Assembly (NCBI GenBank): GCA_013297985.1
Contig: JAAFIY010000031.1
Location: 1 to 34,038 of the forward strand
DNA from: Comamonadaceae bacterium
GTDB lineage: Bacteria; Pseudomonadota; Gammaproteobacteria; Burkholderiales; Burkholderiaceae_C
Direction: 5' to 3'
DNA length: 34,038 nucleotides
Of the stretch, positions 1 through 7,999 are shown piece after piece. A program made the position numbers and the translations under genes. Below the pieces are notes generated by a model, which ran no database searches, was not told where the DNA came from, and was given only the letters and a program-made list of their open reading frames with translations. Positions within the stretch are counted from its first letter, which is position 1. Each line of letters starts with the position of its first letter.

Positions 1-84
1 CGGATGCGACTGTGGCTAAGGAAGGGCCGAGGCCGATTCTGCCACTGAGCCTTGACGTTCAGCTTGAGGTGAACACTGAGAAAG

Positions 85-957
85 TCAATGCCGACGGTCG
101 AAAAGCCGTGCCGCAGCCGCCGGCAAGGCCTGCAACAGCGCCTTCAAGCTGCTCTGCAGGCGGGCAAAGCCGTCGTGCGTTTGCAGCGTGCGCTCGTTCA
201 TGTAGAGCTGGCGGTTGATTTCCAATTGCACGCTGTGCACGCCGTGCTGTGGCGCGCCGTGGCGACGCACCAACTCCACCCCTTTGTACGGGTGGTTCAG
301 CCACACGCTGTAGCCGCGCTGGGCCAGCCAATCGCACATCCAATGCGCCAACTCAGGTGCACAAGTGCTGTGATCTCGGTTGCCCACCACAAAGTCGGGG
401 TGGATCAGCCCGGGGAAATCGGTGGCATGGCTGCTTGATGCCCCTGGCATCGAATGGCAATTGATGTGCACGCACCAGCCATGCGCCGCGCGGGCCTGGG
501 CAACGGCCTGCGCCACAGCCGCGTGATAAGGCTGCCAACCCAGATCAATGCGGCGCTGTACTTCGGCGGCTGACAGCAAGCGCTGATAGATGGGCGTGCC
601 GTCGTCGGTCAAGCGCCAAATGAGCCCTTTGCCCAGGCGCACTTTGGCCATCTTGATGGGGTCTTGCGCCACTGGGTGCGGCCAAGCGTCGGCCAACAGC
701 GCGGTGTCGAGCTCGGTGGTGTCGCGGTTGACATCCAGATAGCTGCGGGGAAAGCGCGCCTCAATCCAACTGGCGCCCAAGCTAGGCGCAAAACGGTAGA
801 GGGCATCGACATGGGTGTCTTCGGCTCGTCGCAGATCAGCCATGGGACAGGCCGGCGCGAAATCCTCGGGATACCACGTACCGCTGTGCGGCGAATCCAG
901 CACCAGTGGGCCCGTGCCGGGCTGCGCAATCACCCAAGGCTGAATAGCTTCTGACAT
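85..957 (-). CDS. N-formylglutamate amidohydrolase family protein
   Basis: Predicted cytoplasmic zinc-dependent hydrolase that releases formate from N-formyl-L-glutamate, the last step of one histidine-degradation route. The 290-residue product has the family motifs: DSPHSG at residues 21-26, RAEDTHVD, RFPRSYLDVNRD, HINCHSMPG and QLEINRQLYMNE near the C-terminus, and the length fits the FGase family. I chose the ATG at 957 because homology begins just after it; the open frame continues upstream to 1137, but those residues look unrelated. No other hut genes are visible, so the histidine role is not supported by context and the protein may act on another N-formyl or N-acyl amino acid. It lies just outside the left edge of the mobile element. 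Family assignment is secure; the substrate is inferred. Confidence 0.88.
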   Translation of the reverse strand: MSEAIQPWVIAQPGTGPLVLDSPHSGTWYPEDFAPACPMADLRRAEDTHVDALYRFAPSLGASWIEARFPRSYLDVNRDTTELDTALLADAWPHPVAQDPIKMAKVRLGKGLIWRLTDDGTPIYQRLLSAAEVQRRIDLGWQPYHAAVAQAVAQARAAHGWCVHINCHSMPGASSSHATDFPGLIHPDFVVGNRDHSTCAPELAHWMCDWLAQRGYSVWLNHPYKGVELVRRHGAPQHGVHSVQLEINRQLYMNERTLQTHDGFARLQSSLKALLQALPAAAARLFDRRH

Positions 958-1049
958 GTGCTCAGTGTGGCACGGCGCGCAGCCGCTCCGGCAGCGGGCA
1001 ACACCCGGGGCCACTCGACTGGTGCGGGCACTTCGAGCCCATAAACGAC

Positions 1050-1075
1050 AAAGCCCGGCTGGAGGGCCGGGCTTT
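1050..1075 (-). terminator. tRNA-type hairpin terminator, probably displaced from tRNA-Val
   Basis: A 10-bp perfect stem (AAAGCCCGGC with GCCGGGCTTT) and a six-base loop. On the minus strand it is followed by a weak T-rich run. The sequence leaving the stem resembles that leaving the tRNA-Val terminator at 9138-9182. It sits directly beside a degraded copy of the tRNA-Val 3' end, so I infer it is the original terminator, separated from its tRNA by integration of the element. Confidence 0.55.
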
Positions 1076-1089
1076 GGCAGGTGGTATAG
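1075..1089. repeat. Candidate attL: degraded tRNA-Val 3' end
   Basis: Fifteen bases match the acceptor end of tRNA-Val at 9188-9202 at 13 positions, including the ten-base run GGTGGTATAG. Read on the minus strand this is acceptor 3' strand, discriminator base and CCA, followed at once by a tRNA-style terminator. Weaker similarity continues a little into the T-arm. This is what an old, diverging attachment repeat would look like; the short length makes it tentative. Confidence 0.5.
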
Positions 1090-1195
1090 CTTTCCAACCC
1101 ACCGCTGCAAAGCGTTGATTTCATTGAAGAACATCAAATAGGAAAATTGCGGTTACCCCAAGAGTTACCCCCACCCCCTTGATGGTGCCCCCGCA

Positions 1196-2404
1196 ATGAA
1201 CCTGACCGATGCCAAGCTACGCAGCCTGACCACCCCCGGCAAGCACTTCGACGGTGGCGGCCTGTTCCTTTGGGTGCAGCCCAGCGGGGGCCGATGGTGG
1301 CGCTTCAAGTACCGCTTTGGTGGCAAGGAAAAACTGCTTGCCTTGGGTGTGTATCCGGACGTCGGCCTGAAGGCTGCCCGCGAGAAAGCCACCCAAGCCC
1401 GCCAGGCGCTGGCCGCTGGCAGCGACCCCAGCGAGCTGCGCAAGGCAGCCAAAGCCCAAACCAGCCAGGCCACTGAAAACACCTTGCAAGCCGTGGCCAC
1501 CGCCTGGCTGAAGCACCAAGCCGCACGGTGGGAAGACCACACCGCCGTGCGTATCCGCGCATCGCTTGATCTGCATGTCTTCCCCGAGCTGGGGCCGCTG
1601 CCCATCGCCACCATTGCGCCGCTTCAGGTTCAAGCGGTGATCAAGCGCATTGAAGCGCGGGGCACGGGCGATATGGCCAGCCGCGTGCTGCAACGCCTCA
1701 AAGCCATGTGGCGCTGGGCCGTGGTGAATGGCCGGACCACCGGTAACCCGGTGGCCGACCTCAAGCCCAGCGAAGTGCTGGCACCCCGGCGCAAAACACA
1801 CCGGGCAGCACTGGCAGAGCGTGACCTTCCCATGTACCTGTCGGCCCTGGCCGCCTACGGAGGCGACCCCCACACCACGCACGCCATGCGCCTGTTGATG
1901 TTGACGGCCACCCGCCCTGGTGAGCTGCGCGGGGCACGCTGGGCTGAAATCGACATGGAAGCCGCAGAGTGGGTGATACCCGCTGCCCGAATGAAGATGC
2001 GAGCAGAGCACCGCGTGCCCCTGTCGCGCCAGGCGCTTGACGTGCTGGCCACCATGCAAGGCTTCAGCGGCCACCGTGAGCTGGTGTTTCCCAGCCCGTT
2101 CTACCCATCCAAGCCACTGAGTGAAAACACCTTCAATTCAGCCCTGGCACGCATGGGCTTTAAGAACATCGCCACGGCCCACGGCTTCCGGGCGCTGTTT
2201 TCCACCATCGCCAATGAATCTGGCCAATGGTCTGCCGACGCAATCGAGCGCCAGCTTGCCCACAAAGAGCAAAACCAGACCCGCGCCGCCTACCACCGCG
2301 CCAGCTACTGGCCAGAGCGTCAGCGCCTTATGCAATGGTGGGCCGACTACCTAGACACCCGAGCCGCAAACAACGTGGTCACCCTGCCCCAGCGGGCCGC
2401 GTGA
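1196..2404 (+). CDS. P4-type tyrosine integrase
   Basis: Site-specific tyrosine recombinase of 402 residues that would integrate and excise the element. The N-terminus has the DUF4102-type arm-binding domain seen in P4-family integrases (GGGLFLWVQPSG, LGVYPDVGLKAAREKA). A central SAM-like core-binding domain follows at roughly residues 95-185. The catalytic domain shows Arg240 in TATRPGELR, His329 and Arg332 in HGFR, His356 in LAHKE and nucleophile Tyr366 in AAYHRA, so it looks intact. The ATG at 1196 gives a standard family N-terminus; I see no strong Shine-Dalgarno before it. It is the first gene inside the left edge and reads inward. The family is often linked to tRNA genes, which agrees with the tRNA-Val at the other edge. 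Confidence 0.95.
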   Translation: MNLTDAKLRSLTTPGKHFDGGGLFLWVQPSGGRWWRFKYRFGGKEKLLALGVYPDVGLKAAREKATQARQALAAGSDPSELRKAAKAQTSQATENTLQAVATAWLKHQAARWEDHTAVRIRASLDLHVFPELGPLPIATIAPLQVQAVIKRIEARGTGDMASRVLQRLKAMWRWAVVNGRTTGNPVADLKPSEVLAPRRKTHRAALAERDLPMYLSALAAYGGDPHTTHAMRLLMLTATRPGELRGARWAEIDMEAAEWVIPAARMKMRAEHRVPLSRQALDVLATMQGFSGHRELVFPSPFYPSKPLSENTFNSALARMGFKNIATAHGFRALFSTIANESGQWSADAIERQLAHKEQNQTRAAYHRASYWPERQRLMQWWADYLDTRAANNVVTLPQRAA

Positions 2405-2446
2405 AGGCACCTGTAGCGCTGCCCCCCGACCTATCCCGCTAAAACA

Positions 2447-2552
2447 CCGGGAACACCGGGAACAAAACGGCCAAACCTAGCAGCCATGCGGGTTGCAGCC
2501 CGATTGGGCACCGGGAACAGAACGGGAACAAAGCGGGAACAGACCGGGAACA
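2447..2552 (+). repeat. Left iteron cluster, six CGGGAACA copies
   Basis: The octamer CGGGAACA occurs six times on the plus strand, starting at 2448, 2457, 2512, 2523, 2534 and 2545. The first two are abutting 9-bp units (CCGGGAACA twice). The last four are spaced exactly 11 bp apart, about one helical turn, so a protein could bind them on one face. This fits initiator-binding iterons or an operator array. It lies in the 381-base gene-free interval 2405-2785, in which I see no gene. The same 9-mer with one base changed recurs inverted at 8351-8466. Confidence 0.8.
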
Positions 2553-2565
2553 GCCAAGCATTAAA

Positions 2566-2593
2566 GAGTGAGAGAACAGAAGAACACTCACTC
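2566..2593. repeat. Inverted repeat beside the left iterons
   Basis: GAGTGAG (2566-2572) and CTCACTC (2587-2593) form a 7-bp perfect inverted repeat around a 14-base A-rich loop, in the least GC-rich part of this interval. It could be a hairpin, a dimeric protein site or part of a replication origin. No T-run follows, so a terminator is unlikely. Confidence 0.45.
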
Positions 2594-2785
2594 ACTTATA
2601 CAGACCACCCAAACCCCAAACCACCCGCCAGCCGCCCCACCAGCCACCCTATCGCCCACCGCCGCCGCACCGCCCCGAGCCTTGGCGCATCATGTCGGAA
2701 CTAAGCGCGAAGGGCTTCCCCTGGTGCCCCGCCTTCGCAGCGGGCGGCGGCAAGCCAAACCCAACCTACACCGACCAGCGCCGCC

Positions 2786-3481
2786 ATGCTTGACGTTGCC
2801 CACACCACCGCAGAAGCCGCCCTAACAGTCGCCTTGCAGACCGACGCCGCACCGCCCTTGCCTGGCGCACCGGTACCCGCACCAGCCAAGCGGCGGGGCC
2901 GCCCCCCCAAAGCCAGCCAGACCGCAGCGCTGCGCCCGCTGGCCGCAGCAAGCACCCCAACCCCCATGGCCAGCCCTGCGCCCCTGGTGCCCCACTACGC
3001 CGCAGGCTGTGGCCCATCGTCGGCCCGCCACAGCATGGCCGCACATGAGCTGGCCGTGATCGACGCCGCCTTGGCCATCCTTGCCCATCGCCTGGCTGAG
3101 CCCCAGCCGTACACCCCAACGCCCGAAGCAGCCGCCCGATACCTGCGCCTGCAATTAGCGGCAGAGTCCCGCGAACTGTTCGGGTGCCTTTGGCTTGACG
3201 CCCAATGCCGCGCCATCGGCTTTCAAGTGGTGAGCGTGGGCACCCTCACACAAGCAGGCGTCTATCCGCGCGAGGTGGTGCGCTGCGCCATGCATGCACA
3301 TGCAGCCGCCGTGGTACTGGCGCACAACCACCCCTCAGGTTGTGCCAACCCATCCCCGGCTGATGTAGCCCTGAACAACCAATTGCGGGCTGCCCTTGCG
3401 CTTGTTGACGTGCGGTTGCTTGACCACCTGATCGTGACCCCGCGTGAAAGCTATTCGATGGCGCGGCATGGCCTGATGTAG
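2786..3481 (+). CDS. RadC-like JAB-domain protein with AT-hook motif
   Basis: A 231-residue protein whose C-terminal half is a RadC/JAB1-MPN domain. It has the metal-binding signature HNHPSG at residues 180-185, then an Asp at about 193 in PSPADVAL, and a typical ending (LALVDVRLLDHLIV). RadC-like proteins of this kind are common on phages, plasmids and integrative elements; their biochemical role is unsettled, and a DNA-repair function should not be assumed. The first 90 residues are Ala/Pro-rich and unlike chromosomal RadC. They include KRRGRPPK at about 35-42, which matches the core of an AT-hook minor-groove binding motif. The helix-hairpin-helix part of full RadC is not evident. It is the first gene after the left iterons. 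Confidence 0.85.
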   Translation: MLDVAHTTAEAALTVALQTDAAPPLPGAPVPAPAKRRGRPPKASQTAALRPLAAASTPTPMASPAPLVPHYAAGCGPSSARHSMAAHELAVIDAALAILAHRLAEPQPYTPTPEAAARYLRLQLAAESRELFGCLWLDAQCRAIGFQVVSVGTLTQAGVYPREVVRCAMHAHAAAVVLAHNHPSGCANPSPADVALNNQLRAALALVDVRLLDHLIVTPRESYSMARHGLM

Positions 3482-3583
3482 CGTCGCTTGAAGCCACCCA
3501 CCCCGCTGGCCAGCGGTGCGACGGTTCCCCCCGAGCCGTCCGGTGGGTGGCCCCTTTTGTCGGGGCTAGCGGGGGTGGCAGTT

Positions 3584-4132
3584 ATGGAGTTGCCAGCGGG
3601 CGGGCCACGGGGCGCAGCGTGGCGACCTGACCCAGAAAAGCTAGACGATTGGGTTCACTGCATCCGCTTTTGGGAAGTCGAGCCCAAAATCGACGAAGCC
3701 AACCGAGAAAATTGGCTACGGCACATCTATTGGGTGTCGAGAAGCGGCAAACACGCGGGCAACGGCCTGGCTATCTGGGAGCTGATTGCTGAGCTGTACC
3801 AACAGGGGCGTCCCATTCCTTCCGACCTGCATGAGAAGCTGGCGCACTGGGCTTACGCTGTCCGGAGTGCCCAGAACCCACGCCAGATGCTTCAAGCATT
3901 GGAGTTGGCTGGCGACAAAAAAAAGAAGGTGGGGCCAGCACGTTATGCGCTGATGAAAGCCCGCTACAAGCTTGCAAATGAAGTGCACCAGCTAACCAAG
4001 CCGCCCGTGTGCTGGAACGCCGCAAAGGCCATCGCACACGTGGCGCGAGAACATGGCCTTCCCATCTTTGAGGTAAAGCGTGAGCTATACGCCATGCGCC
4101 GATTGAAGCCGCCAAAGCCGGACCGCGCATAG
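3584..4132 (+). CDS. Uncharacterised element protein
   Basis: A 182-residue soluble, basic protein that I do not recognise. It is rich in Trp and charged residues in its first half (DDWVHCIRFWEVEPKIDE, NWLRHIYWV) and has a KKKK run around residue 113 and a basic C-terminal tail. No membrane segment or catalytic motif is visible. The frame is open back to a TTG at 3488. I prefer the ATG at 3584 because a G-rich stretch lies about eight bases upstream and the extra residues are low-complexity Gly/Pro. It follows the RadC-like gene in the same direction and precedes the AlpA gene. A nucleic-acid-related role is possible from charge and position but is only a guess. Confidence 0.65.
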   Translation: MELPAGGPRGAAWRPDPEKLDDWVHCIRFWEVEPKIDEANRENWLRHIYWVSRSGKHAGNGLAIWELIAELYQQGRPIPSDLHEKLAHWAYAVRSAQNPRQMLQALELAGDKKKKVGPARYALMKARYKLANEVHQLTKPPVCWNAAKAIAHVAREHGLPIFEVKRELYAMRRLKPPKPDRA

Positions 4133-4165
4133 CGATTGCCCCTCCCAGGCGGTTGGTCTGGGTAT

Positions 4166-4187
4166 GTGCAGATTTTGAGAACTGCAC
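4166..4187. promoter_or_regulatory. Palindromic operator candidate upstream of alpA
   Basis: Perfect six-base arms GTGCAG and CTGCAC are separated by ten bases (22 bp overall), with partial symmetry inside the spacer. The site lies 47 bases before the alpA-like start, in the only sizeable gap between 3584 and 7999, so it could control the four-gene replication operon. Binding is inferred from symmetry only. Confidence 0.4.
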
Positions 4188-4234
4188 CCGCGCCTTGAAC
4201 ACTGCTAGCTCCTCAACTAAATGGAGCCCAGCAA

Positions 4235-4459
4235 GTGGAAACAACCCAAAACAGGCAAGCGCCGAAAGCCGAGCGCTACCTGCGCCTCCCCGAGGTCGAA
4301 TCGCTAATCGGACTCAAAAAATCAAGCATTCACGCCGGGCGGAAAGAGGGCACCTTCCCAAAGCCCGTTCGGATTGGCCCCCGAGCGGTAGCCTGGCGAG
4401 AGTCCGATATCGCCAAATGGCAAGCGGAGCGCGAAGCCGCCAGCGGGGTGCTGGCATGA
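4235..4459 (+). CDS. AlpA-family DNA-binding regulator
   Basis: A 74-residue protein of the AlpA/MerR-like winged-helix group, which acts as transcription activator or excisionase in P4-like elements. The family pattern is clear: RYLRLPEVESLIGLKKSSIHAGRKEG, then FPKPVRIGPRAVAWRESDIAKWQ, spanning residues 14-65. The start is GTG at 4235, supported by GGAG at 4223-4226. Its stop overlaps the next start (ATGA at 4456-4459), which suggests translational coupling in an operon with the two small genes and the primase-helicase. By analogy it may promote integrase expression or excision, or control the replication genes; which of these applies cannot be read from sequence. Confidence 0.88.
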   Translation: METTQNRQAPKAERYLRLPEVESLIGLKKSSIHAGRKEGTFPKPVRIGPRAVAWRESDIAKWQAEREAASGVLA

Positions 4460-4722
4460 AGCCCGCCTTACGCACGCTTGCTCAGAGCCCCGAGCTGGCG
4501 AGAGCGCTCAGCCGAGTTGTGGCCTATATGCCCCACCACCCGCAATGCTCCCCATCGCAGCTTGCCGAGGTCTGCGCCCCAGCCAGCCCGGTCCGCGTGC
4601 TTTGCCTAATTGAAGACCTTGGCGGGCGCATTGCGGAGCGCGTGCACGTCGTGCAACAGCCAGATGGCCACTTGCGCCGCGAGCACAGATACACGCTGTT
4701 ATCGGAACCCTACTACCCCTGA
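4456..4722 (+). CDS. Small unknown protein, paralogue of the next gene
   Basis: An 88-residue protein starting in the ATGA overlap with the AlpA gene. I do not recognise the family. It resembles the product at 4740-5030 along most of its length: a helix around R-x-V-x-YM-x2-HPQ, a central helix pair, then a beta-hairpin-like end with RYTLLS. The pattern suggests a small winged-helix fold. The frame is open far upstream, but that part overlaps the AlpA gene and is not protein-like. Its place between regulator and primase-helicase suggests a replication or control accessory; this is inference. Confidence 0.65.
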   Translation: MKPALRTLAQSPELARALSRVVAYMPHHPQCSPSQLAEVCAPASPVRVLCLIEDLGGRIAERVHVVQQPDGHLRREHRYTLLSEPYYP

Positions 4723-4739
4723 AGTGGAGGCACTACCTC

Positions 4740-5030
4740 ATGAATGCACCCACCTTAGACGCCCGCGCCGACCAAATCGAGCGGGCCGCAACCTACCTGG
4801 AATCCCACCCCCACAGCACCGGCCCCGAGATTGACGCCGCGTCTGACCTTGGATGCTGGTCCAAGGTCTTGTCCGAGATGCAACGCAAAGGCTTTGTGTT
4901 TCACCGGGACTGGCGAAAGGTGCCCACACGCGCCGGGCGATTGCGCAATAAGCGCACCTACACCCTGCTGTCCCGCCCCCGCCCCACTACCCGCGATCTG
5001 TTCGACGAACCGCCACCACACCAGGCATGA
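4740..5030 (+). CDS. Small unknown protein, winged-helix-like
   Basis: A 96-residue protein with an ATG 17 bases after the stop of the preceding gene and GGAGG close upstream. The stop overlaps the primase-helicase start (ATGA at 5027-5030). Residues 12-80 look like a compact winged helix: ERAATYLESHPHSTGPEID, then a recognition-helix-like segment (CWSKVLSEMQRKGFV), then a hairpin ending in RTYTLLS. It aligns with the preceding gene product and is probably a tandem duplicate. Tight coupling to the replication protein suggests a partner or regulator of it. Confidence 0.7.
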   Translation: MNAPTLDARADQIERAATYLESHPHSTGPEIDAASDLGCWSKVLSEMQRKGFVFHRDWRKVPTRAGRLRNKRTYTLLSRPRPTTRDLFDEPPPHQA

Positions 5031-7999
5031 CCCCCATCACCCCCGATCTGCTGCGCCAAGCCCTGGCCTACATCCCGGCCAATGTGCCCCGCGATGAATG
5101 GGCCAAGGTGGCCATGGCCATCAAAAGCGAATACCCCGACGAAACCGGCTGGGAGCTGTTCGAGCAATGGAGCGCCAGCGACGCAGATGGCTATGACCCC
5201 CACGCCACCAAAGCCACCTGGCGCAGCGTGAAGTCAGCCGGTGGCGTGAAGGTGGGCACCTTGCTGCACCTAGCCAAAGGCCACGGCTTCAAGCCACCCC
5301 AAGACGCCACCCAGCCCGCCCGCGCCCCCAGCGCTGCCGAGCTGGCACAGCGCGACCGTGAACGCACCGAACAGCGCCGAGCACAAGAAGCGGCCCGGGC
5401 CGCTGAACAAGAAGGCGCAGCCGCTGAAGCACAAAACCTGTGGGACATAGACGCCCGACTTGTTGAAGACCCAGCCCAGGCCCCATACCTGGTGCGCAAG
5501 GGTGTCGGTGCCCACGGTGTCAAGTGGGTGGTGCCAGGCACCTTGCTTGTGCCCCTGCGCGACGCCACCGGCAAGCTGTGGAATGTGCAGAAGATCGCGC
5601 CACAGCCTACCGGAAATGGCTCCGGTAAGCTGTTCCTGCCCCGAGCCCGCAAGTCTGGCCTGTGGCACATGCTGGGCACGCCCGGGCACGCCACCACCAC
5701 CCAAGCGGCGGACACCGACCCCCAGGCCACCGAAGCCCCGCCCCTGGTGCTGTTGATTGCCGAGGGCTACGCCACAGCCGCCACCTTGCACCAAGCCACC
5801 GGCCACCCCGTGGCTGTGGCCTTTGACGCGGGCAACCTGGTCAAGGTGGCCCGTGCCCTGCGCCACCTGTACCCCGCTGCCCTGTTGGTGCTGTGTGGTG
5901 ACGATGATCTAGCCACCCAAGCCAAGCACGGCCACAACCCGGGCCGCGACAAAGCCAAAGCCGCAGCACAAGAAGTGGGCGGCCTGGCCGTGTTCCCCCA
6001 GGCGCTGCCCCCGGGTGGGTCTGACTTCAACGACCTGGCGCAACACATCAGAGCGCAAAGCGAAGACCCCGGCGCGGGCCTTGCAGCCGTGCGCGGCATC
6101 GTGGCCGATGCCATCGCAAGCCACTTGGCCACGGTGCAAGCTGTGGCCCCCAAAGGGCCACCAGCGCCCGCCAAAAGGCGCGGCCATGGCAACGCCACAA
6201 CCCAGGCAAACGGAACCGCCAATGCGGCCACAAACGGCCTGCCAGGCAGCGCCCGAGAAGGCGACCGCTTCACCGTGGCCGATGATGGCGTGTGGCACAT
6301 CGGGCTAGATCGTGATGGCGAGCCCACCAAGCCCCAATGGCTGTGCAGCCGCTTGGATGTGCCGGCCCGCATCCGCGATCAAGACGGCCAGGGCTGGGGC
6401 CTGTTGCTGGCTTTTGAAGACCACGAAGGCAAAGCCAAGCGCTGGGTGTTGCCTTCGCGCCTGCTGGCCACCGATGGGGTGGAGTATCGAGCCGCGCTGT
6501 ACAGCATGGGCCTAAGCCTGAGCCCTAGCCCAGCGACCCGCAACCTACTGGCGCAGTACCTCCTGAGCCGCAACCCCAGCGAGCTGGCCATCAGCACAGA
6601 GCGAATAGGCTGGCACCACATCGGTGAAGGCGTGGCGTTTGTCTTACCCCATGAAACCATCGGTGAAAGCGCAGGCCGCATCCTGTTTCAGAGTGACGGT
6701 GCCACTGCAAACACCTACCGCTGTCAGGGCACGCCCGAGCAATGGCGCGACCGCGTGGGCCGCCTGTGCATCGGCAATAGCCGCGTGGCATTCGTGGTGG
6801 CGGTTGCCTTTGCAGGCCCTCTGTTGCGCTGGGCAGGGCTTGAGAGCGGCGGGTTTCACTTGCGCGGCATTGGGGGGGAAGCAAGCAGCGGGGGCAAGAC
6901 CACCGCCTCGAAGGTAGCCGCCAGCGTGTACGGTGGCCCCAACTATTTGCAGAGCTGGCGCACCACAGACAACGCAATCGAATACCTGGCCGCCCAACAC
7001 TGCGACGGTGTGTTGATCTTTGATGAAATCGCGATGATTGACCCAAAGGTGATCGGTGCTGCTATCTATACCCTGGCCAATGAGCAAGGCAAGGCCCGCG
7101 CCACCCGCACGGGTGCCATACGCCCCCGGCTTACTTGGAAGGTCACCTTCTTGAGTTCTGGCGAGATCAGCTTGGCCGACCACATGGCAGAGGGCGGGCA
7201 GCGCACCCGAGCTGGTCAAGAAGTGCGCCTAGCCGAGATACCAGCCGACGCGGGCCAGGGCATGGGGGTTATTGAACAACTGCATCACCTAGACAACTCC
7301 AAGGTGTTTGTTGAACACATCGAAGCCCTGGCCGCCCGCTTCTACGGGGCCACGGGCCGGGCTTGGTTGCAGTGGTTGGTTGACCACGCCGATGGCCTCA
7401 GAACGCGCATTAAAGACGCCGCCGATGCCTTGGCACTGGCCATGGTCCCCGAGGGTGCAGCCAAGCAAGTGCATCGTGTGGGCGCACGCTTTGCCCTTGT
7501 GGGCGCAGCGGGTGAGCTGGCGACCGACGCGGGCTTAACCGGCTGGCCAGCCGGTGAAAGCGAACGCGCTGCCCGCGTTTGCTTCAATGCCTGGCTGGCC
7601 GCACGGGGGGGCATTGGCAATGGCGAGGTGATGGCGATGCTGCGCCAGGTGCGACGGTTTCTAGAAATGCATGGCGAGGGACGGTTCACCGCTTGGAGAC
7701 GGGCCGACGACGACCACAACCCCAAGACCTTAAGCCGCGCCGGATTCAGGAAACCAGTCAACGACCGAGGCGACCCCCTCACATCGGATGCCGACCCTGT
7801 TGAGTTCTTTGTTCTGCCCGAGGTCTTCAAGTCCGAGGTTTGCCAGGGCTTCGACGTAAACGCCGTGGCCCGCGTGCTGAAAGACCACGATTGCCTGGTC
7901 ACAGAAGGCGACCGCCTGCAATGCAAGGTGCGCCTGCCCGGCATGGGCTTGACCCGCTGCTACCGCATCACGCCCGCCATCTTTGCCCTGGACCTTTGA
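5027..7999 (+). CDS. Primase-helicase (PriCT/Toprim/DUF927), replication protein
   Basis: A 990-residue multidomain replication protein. Residues 5-90 resemble the PriCT helical domain (LLRQALAYIPA, VPRDEWAKVAMAIKSE). A charged Ala/Glu/Arg-rich linker follows. A Toprim-type catalytic domain lies at about 235-345 with IAEGYATAATL and LCGDDD. A second linker with KRRGHG precedes a DUF927 region from about 410. The ATPase core has a Walker A motif at about 616-625 (GEASSGGKTT) and a Walker B at about 661-667 (LIFDEIA). The C-terminal region (roughly 840-990) could bind DNA. The layout parallels the P4 alpha protein (primase, helicase, origin binding) but is not the same family throughout. It is the last gene of the element's operon, with iterons on either side. 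Confidence 0.92.
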   Translation: MTPITPDLLRQALAYIPANVPRDEWAKVAMAIKSEYPDETGWELFEQWSASDADGYDPHATKATWRSVKSAGGVKVGTLLHLAKGHGFKPPQDATQPARAPSAAELAQRDRERTEQRRAQEAARAAEQEGAAAEAQNLWDIDARLVEDPAQAPYLVRKGVGAHGVKWVVPGTLLVPLRDATGKLWNVQKIAPQPTGNGSGKLFLPRARKSGLWHMLGTPGHATTTQAADTDPQATEAPPLVLLIAEGYATAATLHQATGHPVAVAFDAGNLVKVARALRHLYPAALLVLCGDDDLATQAKHGHNPGRDKAKAAAQEVGGLAVFPQALPPGGSDFNDLAQHIRAQSEDPGAGLAAVRGIVADAIASHLATVQAVAPKGPPAPAKRRGHGNATTQANGTANAATNGLPGSAREGDRFTVADDGVWHIGLDRDGEPTKPQWLCSRLDVPARIRDQDGQGWGLLLAFEDHEGKAKRWVLPSRLLATDGVEYRAALYSMGLSLSPSPATRNLLAQYLLSRNPSELAISTERIGWHHIGEGVAFVLPHETIGESAGRILFQSDGATANTYRCQGTPEQWRDRVGRLCIGNSRVAFVVAVAFAGPLLRWAGLESGGFHLRGIGGEASSGGKTTASKVAASVYGGPNYLQSWRTTDNAIEYLAAQHCDGVLIFDEIAMIDPKVIGAAIYTLANEQGKARATRTGAIRPRLTWKVTFLSSGEISLADHMAEGGQRTRAGQEVRLAEIPADAGQGMGVIEQLHHLDNSKVFVEHIEALAARFYGATGRAWLQWLVDHADGLRTRIKDAADALALAMVPEGAAKQVHRVGARFALVGAAGELATDAGLTGWPAGESERAARVCFNAWLAARGGIGNGEVMAMLRQVRRFLEMHGEGRFTAWRRADDDHNPKTLSRAGFRKPVNDRGDPLTSDADPVEFFVLPEVFKSEVCQGFDVNAVARVLKDHDCLVTEGDRLQCKVRLPGMGLTRCYRITPAIFALDL

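Noticed and set aside
1-84. Possible gene fragment at the left edge
   Set aside because: Frames on both strands are short and show no recognisable protein; too little sequence to call.
2405-2785. CRISPR array suggested by regular CGGGAACA spacing
   Set aside because: The repeats are 8-9 bp with 9- or 11-bp periods, far too short for CRISPR repeats and spacers; iterons fit better.
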